This document shows, piece after piece, positions 57,070 to 64,000 of a DNA stretch of 64,000 nucleotides. Every line of letters begins with the position of its first letter. The first letter of the stretch is position 1. A program made the position numbers and the translations under genes. Below the pieces are notes generated by a model that did not search any database, was not told where the DNA came from, and was given only the letters and a program-made list of their open reading frames with translations. Where the stretch lies: contig JAJEKV010000066.1 of the NCBI GenBank assembly GCA_021234155.1, positions 60,001 through 124,000 on the forward strand, written 5' to 3'. Origin of the DNA: Isoetes taiwanensis. Its lineage: Eukaryota > Streptophyta > Lycopodiopsida > Isoetales > Isoetaceae.

Positions 57070-60000
57070 TTAATTGAGATACAAATAGGTCAAAGTGGCC
57101 CCTGAAAAGCCCAATTGAATTCCAGCAGGAATTGTAGTTATCTCCATGTTTCCTCTTATGACAAGTAGCAATGGACTCAATGTCAAATTGAAAATGCATT
57201 TTAATCGAGAAAATAGATAGAGGTTTAGAAGAATAAAGAATTCTATTTCTAGATTTCCAAATATTCCATAAGGCAGTATGAACTAGAGAATTGGCCATAA
57301 TGTCTCCCTGCTGAAGAAAATCAATAAGAGAGTTGATATTTCTGTTCTTGAGATGAGTGCCAAGTTTGTTGAAAAACCAAGTCCAGAATAGACTCAACTT
57401 AGGACAAAGAAAAATATGTTCTAAAGTTTCATCCTGCAGATAACCAGAGTGACACTGAGTGGATACAGTATATCTTTTGGAGAGATAGACCAAGTTCGTG
57501 AGGCTTTTGTGAGCTATCAACCAAATGAAAAAACAAATCTTTGGTGAGCAGTAGAAATTCTAAATATTTTTAAATAATGCCAGGGTCTGATTTTGACTCA
57601 AATTCCATTTCTCACTAGCCTTTATTGGAGAATCAATCACATTTATCAATTTATAAATATCCTTGACCTTGTAAACCATCTTACCACTTATAGAACAACC
57701 AATAGATTTACTATAATCATTAAAATTATTGAAATTAGCCAATATAGCTTTGAAATGAAGGTAAATCTTTTTATCAGTGGAAGTTCCTTTAAGGGCATAT
57801 TTCAAAGCAGTCCAAGATAATATGGAATTATTATTTTTATACAGATCTTTGATAGTAGTAATTCCTTTGCTAGACCATTTGTTATAGATCTTGGGATGCT
57901 TTATGGCCATGGCTTTAGAATTATGATCAGAAAAGCTTGGAGACCAAAACAAATTTGTACTCATGGTGGCAGCAGAGAGATCATTTTTACGAAACCTGGG
58001 GATGGATCTTGTTCGAGGCCATAATTAAGTTCCTCATAAAGGGAGGTATTTGGAGCAGGATGAAGCTCAACAAAAGCGGTCGAGGGAGAGAACTTTTGAT
58101 ACTTGGATGCCTGTAGGATAGGAAACATTTAGCCAATGAGCTATAAATTGAGGCAGGGGAGCAATTTCCCAAAATTGTTCTCCAAATGTATTTACTGCTA
58201 GAGAAACCTTTTGCAAGTAGAGATTTTTGCATCCTAGACCCCCAAAAGTCTTTGGTCTAGCAATTGACTTCCAGTTAACAAGATGAGATCCATTCCATAT
58301 GAAGTTTCTAATAGTTTTCTCCAACTCAGAATAAATGGATTTAGGTGCCACAAGAGCAGAGGAGAAATATACATGGGAAGATGCAAGCACAGAATTTGCA
58401 ATGATTGTCCTACCTGCAAAGGAAAGACAATTCCTGTAGTTATTTAATTTTCTCTTTATTCTCTGCAGAATAGGATCCTATAGACCTCTCAGGCTTGGAT
58501 TTAGGGAAAGAGGCATACCCAATAGATTTGATGCTTGATTGCAACTTAGGACTGAGATTCCACAGATGGAAGAATGATCTACATCACCAATGATTTTGCT
58601 TTTGTCAAGGTTTAGGTGGACTCCTGTGGTAGTAGAGAAATCTCTAATGAGATCCAAGAATCTATTGACATTAGAAGGATTGGAATCTAGGAAGGCAAAC
58701 GTATCATCAGCATATTGAGATATAGTGAGAATGTCTAAGTTATTTGGAAGCTTAAGACCAATTAGAGACCCAGAGTTCTGCATATTAAGTACACATCTTG
58801 TGAGCATCTCAGCTACAATGAGGAAGAGATATGGAGCTAAAGGGCAGCCTTGCCTAACTCCTTTTGCCAAGGGGAAGAATTTGGTGGGAGATCCATTTAT
58901 GAGAACAGCAGAATTAGACATGGAATTCAATCCTTGAATAAGAGAGATGAGCTTGGGATGGAAACCCATTTTTTTAAAAGCCAATTCAATAAAGTTCCAG
59001 TCAACAGTGTCAAAAGCTCTTTTAAAGTCCAATTTTAGAAGGATGCAAGATTGAATTGATATCATATTCCAATGTAGACCTTCCATTGCACTAATATAAT
59101 TATCCAATATAAACCTGTTGGGCAGAAAAGCAGATTGATTGACACTGATATTCTTCTGAAGATAGGCTTGAATTCTATTGGCAATTATTTTAGCACAAAG
59201 CTTGTAAGAAGAATTAGTTAGAGATATAGGCCTCCATTCAGCAAAAGATGTAGGATTTTCCACTTTTGGCACCAAGGCAATGAAACCTGCAGAGATAGAA
59301 GAGTGCAAATGACCTGAAGCCCAAAAACCATGCACAAGACCAATAATGTCAGATTTCATAATATTCCAGAATTGTATGAAAAATCTGGAGGAAATCCATC
59401 GGGGCCAGGAGATTTGTCTATAGAGAAACTTTTCAGGGTCTTAAAAATCTCATCTTCAGTAGGGATTGAAGTTAAAGATACATCCATGCAATCAATGGAA
59501 TTTGGCAAGACTGCATTTAAAGTTGCCAAGAATCTATCTTTGGCCGAGATTTCATTTGCAGTGAGATCAATCTTCTTGAAAAGGGAAGAGTAGCTGTCAT
59601 GGAAGAAATTTTTAATCTCGGAGGTCGAGGTGAGGATGGAGCCAGATCCATTGTTTACCTGATTTATAGAATTCTTCAGTAGCCTATTTTTAGCCACTTT
59701 GAAGAAAAATGTTGAGCTGCCATAATCTAATTCACTATTGTATTTAATTTTGCATTTGATGGCAGAAAACTTGGCTTCTCTCTCTTCAATACTTTTCAAA
59801 TACCTTTCAAGAAGTTCTTCACCTACATGAAGATTGTAATTTAGAGGGTCAACCTGTAGCAGAGATCTTATCTCTTTCATTTTATTCATAAGATTTTCCT
59901 TCTCCTGAACTTTGGCCATATGTTTGTTTTTGGCCCAATTCTTGATCCAATCTTTAGATTTTTTTATCTTGTGGTAGAAGTGTTTCATAGAATGATTTGG

Positions 60001-60821
60001 TAACATAGGATCAATAGATTGATAGAACTGAGTAAACTCCTGTTGGAAGGAGCTATTTTGCAGCAGAGAGCAATTCAATTTAAAAGGTATATTACCATCC
60101 CTTGGAGGTTTCAGAAGATGCTTGGTATTAAGAAATTGAGGTTGGTGATCCGAAATGGAGGTACCTTCATCACTTGTTACAAAGCAATTATCCCAGAAAT
60201 CTGAGTTTGGATTGGAGACATAAAATCTATCCAATGCACAATAGACTCTATCTTGATCTTTCTGCTTATTGGACCATGTGAAAATAGAGGTGGAAGATGG
60301 AATATGAATTAGGGAAGAGTCAGCTATAAAATTATCCCAATTCCTTCTTTCAGTTAAGGACATGTTTATTTTGTTCCCCAGTTTCAAGTCCCAAGCTGGA
60401 GTATTATTAAAATCCCCACCCAAAATCCAATCAACCAAGGAGTTGCTAGAGATCCAAGAATTTAGATCAGGCTAGAGATTTTCTCTATCTTTGGGACAAG
60501 TGGAAGCATAGATATTTATAACCCCAAATGTGGAATTATTAACTCAGAAAGTTACAGCTTGCCACATTTTAGAAATGTTGTTGCAGAAAGAGATATGTTA
60601 GAGATTTTTCCAAATACACCCCCTTTGGTTCCATTTGCTTCCATCCAAATGGAGGAAGCCCCAGGGTAGATCCAGTCACCCAAACTCGATGCCTCAAACT
60701 TAGGAAGCTTCAATTCTTGAAGCAGGATAATGTCAGCATTATATTGTCTGAGTTGAGCAATGGCCCTCCTTCTCTTAAGGGGCCCCTTAATTCCTCTCAA
60801 ATTCCAACTAATTATCTTCAT
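57011..60821 (-). pseudogene. L1 ORF2: endonuclease, RT, zf-RVT
   Basis: ATG at 60,821: MKIISWNLRGIKGPLKRR, LLQELKL and GASSIWMEANGTKGGV. After a break, 60,438-59,356 has LGGDFNNTPAWDL and ISDHQPQFL (endonuclease Asp-Asn and Asp-His motifs), then the linker KIKSKIKYNSELDYGS-like region and SIDKSPGPDGFPPDF. RT at 59,359-58,478: LKLDFKRAFDTVDW, GVRQGCPLAPYLFLIVAEML and SQYADDTFAFLDS, with both Asp present. 58,419-57,560 holds thumb fragments in several frames. 57,520-57,011 has QDETLEHIFLCPKLSLFWTW, the zf-RVT end. A full plant L1 ORF2 broken by about six frameshifts. Confidence 0.85.
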
Positions 60822-60869
60822 TATAAAAATAAGAGATGATCAGATGTAAGGGAAAGGAAAAGGAAACTC

Positions 60870-63800
60870 TCACTGCTTTTTTTTAGCCCTCTTAGAGACT
60901 TGTTTAAGTTTTTTACTTCTTGTATTATTTGCAGGAGTATTAGAATCCTTCAATATAGACAATGGTTTAGATGGAGGTTTAGTTATAAGATAGGTATCCC
61001 TTAACAACTCATCATCCCCCCATCTAGTATTCTCCAAGTTCTCTTTATTAAGAGTATCAATTTCTTCCTCACTGTCAGAAATACCCCCTGGGATGAACTC
61101 AAACATATTGTTTATAGAGTTATCAAACAAACATTTCTTAGAACTATTTTGAAAGGGGACTTGCCTGGAAGGTTGAGTATCTTCCTCTATGTCTTGAGTG
61201 TTGGAGATGATCTCGGGACTGAGGCTTTGAGGATCTGCCTTGTCGATTTGAGAAATCCGTCTGTCAGGTGTATCCGGTACTATATCCATCTCTGTCATAA
61301 TTTCTTTAGTTTGATCTATAGCAGCCTGATCTTGATCTTGAGCTATAAGACATTGATCTGAACTTGTGTACCATATACCTTCTTGTAGGGTAGCCATTTG
61401 CTTCTCAATATCAGCAGAAATGATTTGGCAGCCATAGTTAACAAGAGATAAATTTATTTCCAAATCAATGAGGGGTTCAAGTTGGATAAAAGAATTTGAG
61501 GGAGATGGTTTAGGTAAAAGGTCTGCAGGTGAATTGCATTGGAGGTAATTTGAGATCTCATTTTGTCCCATTAAGGGATGCTTAAAAAGCCACATCAGCT
61601 TTTTAAACTGTCCAATAAGAGAAGAGCTCCAGTGTATTTTATTCCAGTATTATGTGGCAGCAGTAATTAATGCAGTTCTAACTAACTTTTGCAGTGTCAT
61701 TTTTCTACTATAACTTTTGATCAAAAACTCCGATTCGAACACTATTTGTGGCAATGGATTCGTCTCCTCAAGATCTTTCTAATGACAACCCATTGTTATA
61801 TCTTTTGGGATGTAAATATATAAGAAAAGAACAAAACACCATATTTTTTAAGGTTAACACATATGGCTTGTATTGAAATACATCATAACCATATATCACT
61901 TGAAAGATCTTTTCATTCTGCATTTAATGCATGACATTTTCTTGAGTAGATCAAAAGTTATAGGGAAAAAAGCAGCGACAATGAAGTTGTTAATGCTGCA
62001 TTAATTGCAGTTTGATGTAGAGTAGTCATTCTATTGGAGGATTCTTATGGGGACAAAAGGAGATCTCAAATTACCTCTAATGGTTGAGGGATGAACATGA
62101 TGATCAATCAACTGCTCATGATTTTCAGAATTCAATAATTTATTAGAATCATGGTTAGTATTAATGTCTGCAAGTACCTGGAAATGGTTGTAGCAGAGGA
62201 CCTTGTTTTCCATTTCAGATTGCTTTGGTTTAGCATTCTGGTTGAAGCTTGTGTCCTTGTCTGTATCTGAACTGATGTTGGAATCACTTCTTTTGAAGCA
62301 GAGATATCACTTTGGGAGGTTGAAATCTTCTTGTCTTTTATAACCAATGTGGTCATATTTCTGCAGGTTGAGGTATGACTTTGTCTAATTAATGAATCTC
62401 CCTTACTGCCTTGTTTGAGATTCAAATGACTTGACAGTCTAGATTTATTTAGGTTTTAGCATCCTGAATAATTCTATCCAATGTGGAATTCAGATCCTCT
62501 GTTAATCTTGCAGCCTGATCCATAGGAGCTTTGCCCTTATGGTTGAATTCTCCATATTTCTGAATGACTTTAATTCCAGAAGCATTTTTATTTGCTTGTA
62601 ATCCTGTTAGAGAAGTTCTGCCTGATGTCGATTCAGAGATAAGGAGTCCCTGTGAATTCTTTTGTTTATCCTTCTCAATTCTATTCTTTTGAATTCTTCT
62701 TTGAGATCCATTCACTCTTTTCCAAGCAAAGACATTGGTATTACTTGGATCTTCCAATGAAGTTGGCCCTTGTAGAACTTGTAAACTGTTACTATTGTGT
62801 GCCATTGTTTCAGCAGAATTTTTGATCTTAATTGCCTCATTTAATTCCTTTGATGGAATTGCAGTCACTGTGACATCTGCTTGCTTGATGGGAGTGATTT
62901 TACAATTTTCATACCACAAGTGCCTGTAATCACATTTCTGACAAAGAGGAGGTAGACCTGACCATCTCAGTGATAGGAATGATTTGTGTCCAAAAGCATC
63001 AGAGAAGGGAATTGTAGTTGGCACAGGTTTGGTAAGATCAATTTGTATGAAAGCTCGGGGAGCTCTCTCAGGGGAATATTCAGTAGAAATATATGTGCCA
63101 ATGGAGTTGAAAAGAATTCTGAAACAGTCTTCATTCCAGTAGATTGGATTGAGCCCATGTAAAGTGGTAGAGGCTATGCACAAGGACTCGAATGAAGATA
63201 TATCTAACCAGGGATGCCATTTAAGAAAGTTTATTTGAAAGCTTTCAAAAGCCAGATGACCACGATTTAGTAAGAAGTTTGCTGTTCTGGAGTTTTCACA
63301 CTCAATCATAATAAATGGATAGTTTAGCCAGTACATGGCTTTGATGAGAATACCTTTCTGAAGGTTTTGGCAGAAAGTCCAAAGTTTTCCAAGATTAATT
63401 CCACATTTATTAACCTTGACTAGAACAGCTGTGTCTTTCAAAGTTGACATCTTAGCATGAACAGAAGGGAGATTTAAAGAAATACCATGGTACAAAGCTT
63501 GTTTGTTCCCTTCATCAGCTCGGGCCTCCAGCAGAGCAGCATCCAAGGCATTATCACTGTAGACATCTCTGGCAGGTTTTGGAACTCCATATGGCAGGGG
63601 GATTTGAGTAGAAGGATGCAGAAATGGTAGCCGACCATAAAGATCAGGATCCTTTGACAGGTTATCCCAAACTGGAACCTTATAAGTTCTAGGATGCATA
63701 GTCTGATTATCAGAGAGAAGGTTAGAGAAATCTCCAAAAAGCAGACAATTTTTTTTATTTTCTTGAAGAAGTCTTAACTGGTGAAGCAAAATCGGGCGCT

Positions 63801-63873
63801 CAGAGTCTCCTAGATGAGCAAAATTGTGGAGAAAGGCAAGGAATTTAGGGCTAAATTTGTCTCTAGTTTCCAT
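60870..63873 (-). pseudogene. L1 ORF1, split by a MITE
   Basis: ATG at 63,873 opens 474 codons: LRLLQENKKNCLLFGDFSNL, WTFCQNLQKGILIKAMYWLN and FQINFLKWHPWLDISSF, which resemble the DUF4283-like RNA-binding region of plant L1 ORF1. Then PPLCQKCDYRHLWYENC, a degenerate zinc knuckle (CX2CX3HX5C), near 62,900. After the stop at 62,449 the coding signal continues in other frames (62,425-62,090), is cut by the MITE at 61,537-62,082, and resumes at about 61,536 (NSPADLLPKPSPSNSFIQLE) to 60,870, an acidic/Ser-rich tail. It binds LINE RNA. Confidence 0.75.
61537..62082. mobile_element. 546-bp inverted-repeat element (MITE), copy 2
   Basis: The ends are CATTGGAGGTAATTTGAG (61,537 rightward) and, inverted, CATTAGAGGTAATTTGAG (62,082 leftward), continuing into similar text for about 30 bp. 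They align with the ends of the element at 20,533-21,117 (CATTAGGGCGGATTTGGGG, then GTCTCA against ATCTCA). Both interiors contain 'ataacttttgat'. It interrupts LINE ORF1 coding. The target duplication is not clear. Confidence 0.8.
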
Positions 63874-64000
63874 GAAAAAGGTTCAGAGTTTACAGCAGAG
63901 ACACGTGAGAAGAATTGAAAAAGGGGAGGGAAAAATAATTCAAGAAAGGGGAAGAAAGAACTGAAAGGGGAATGCTAAATGAATCTAAATCAATTCTATC

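Larger units (their letters stand above)
56135..63873 (-). mobile_element. Long L1-type LINE with an inserted MITE
   Basis: The 3' end is 15 T at 56,135-56,149 (poly(A) on the minus strand), preceded by typical plant L1 3' text. In order on the minus strand: ORF1 (63,873 onward), endonuclease, RT, C-terminal domain, and an extra frame before the 3' UTR. An inverted-repeat element (61,537-62,082) is inserted in the ORF1 tail. The 5' UTR and target duplication lie at or beyond the right edge. It is at least 7.7 kb, with many frameshifts. Confidence 0.85.

Noticed and set aside
58725-59593. Plus-strand frames across the L1 RT
   Set aside because: Antisense shadows of the RT region, whose motifs are clear on the minus strand.
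1-64000. tRNA, rRNA or CRISPR features
   Set aside because: No complete tRNA cloverleaf, no rRNA-like sequence and no regularly spaced short repeats were seen. Only degenerate SINE-like A and B boxes occur.

Overview
This window is nuclear DNA of a vascular land plant with a large, repeat-rich genome. The evidence is GT-AG introns, plant L1-type LINEs, Ty1/copia and Ty3/gypsy elements, a PIF/Harbinger transposon, a Helitron and a plant-type L-gulonolactone oxidase gene. Two kinds of LINE occur side by side (L1-type with poly(A) tails, and a second kind with an RRM-like ORF1 and a simple-repeat 3' tail), and there is a Penelope-like reverse transcriptase. That mix suits a fern or another non-angiosperm, but the species is not determined. 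Nearly everything recognisable is transposon-derived and broken; host genes are few.

Layout. 1-2,903: 3' half of an L1-type LINE (+). 2,904-7,148: non-coding DNA with local tandem duplications. 7,149-16,298: the most interesting object, a 9.15-kb element on the minus strand with 2.5-kb direct terminal repeats. Its internal region encodes a Penelope-like reverse transcriptase and an unrecognised protein. The first exon of that protein appears to lie inside the terminal repeat and to splice in phase into the internal region. 16.3-18.9 kb: a gypsy protease scrap and otherwise nothing clear. 18.9-21.65 kb: a decayed PIF/Harbinger element whose transposase gene is split by a 585-bp inverted-repeat element; a relative of that element sits at 61.5-62.1 kb. 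24.0-26.4 kb: a decayed Helitron. 28.1-30.0 kb: an L-gulonolactone oxidase-like host gene with a TATA box but several reading-frame lesions.

33.9-41.2 kb: a nest, in which a nearly full-length 4.1-kb LINE (12-bp target duplication) sits in the integrase of a decayed Ty3/gypsy element. 41.3-41.5 kb: a tiny retroposed segment with a 21-bp target duplication. 43.5-46.1 kb: a duplicated ~520-bp segment flanking the 3' end of another LINE. 46.2-48.4 kb: two weak host-gene candidates. 49.7-51.7 kb: 3' half of a copia element with its LTR. 51.7-54.8 kb: two LINE fragments. 56.1 kb to near the right edge: a long L1-type LINE with ORF1, endonuclease, RT, an extra overlapping downstream frame and an inserted inverted-repeat element.

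The two long terminal repeats of the 9-kb element differ mainly where one has CAG or CTG and the other has a CG-containing triplet. This looks more like base-calling error at methylated CHG sites than evolution. It warns that some broken frames in this window, including the oxidase gene, may be assembly errors.
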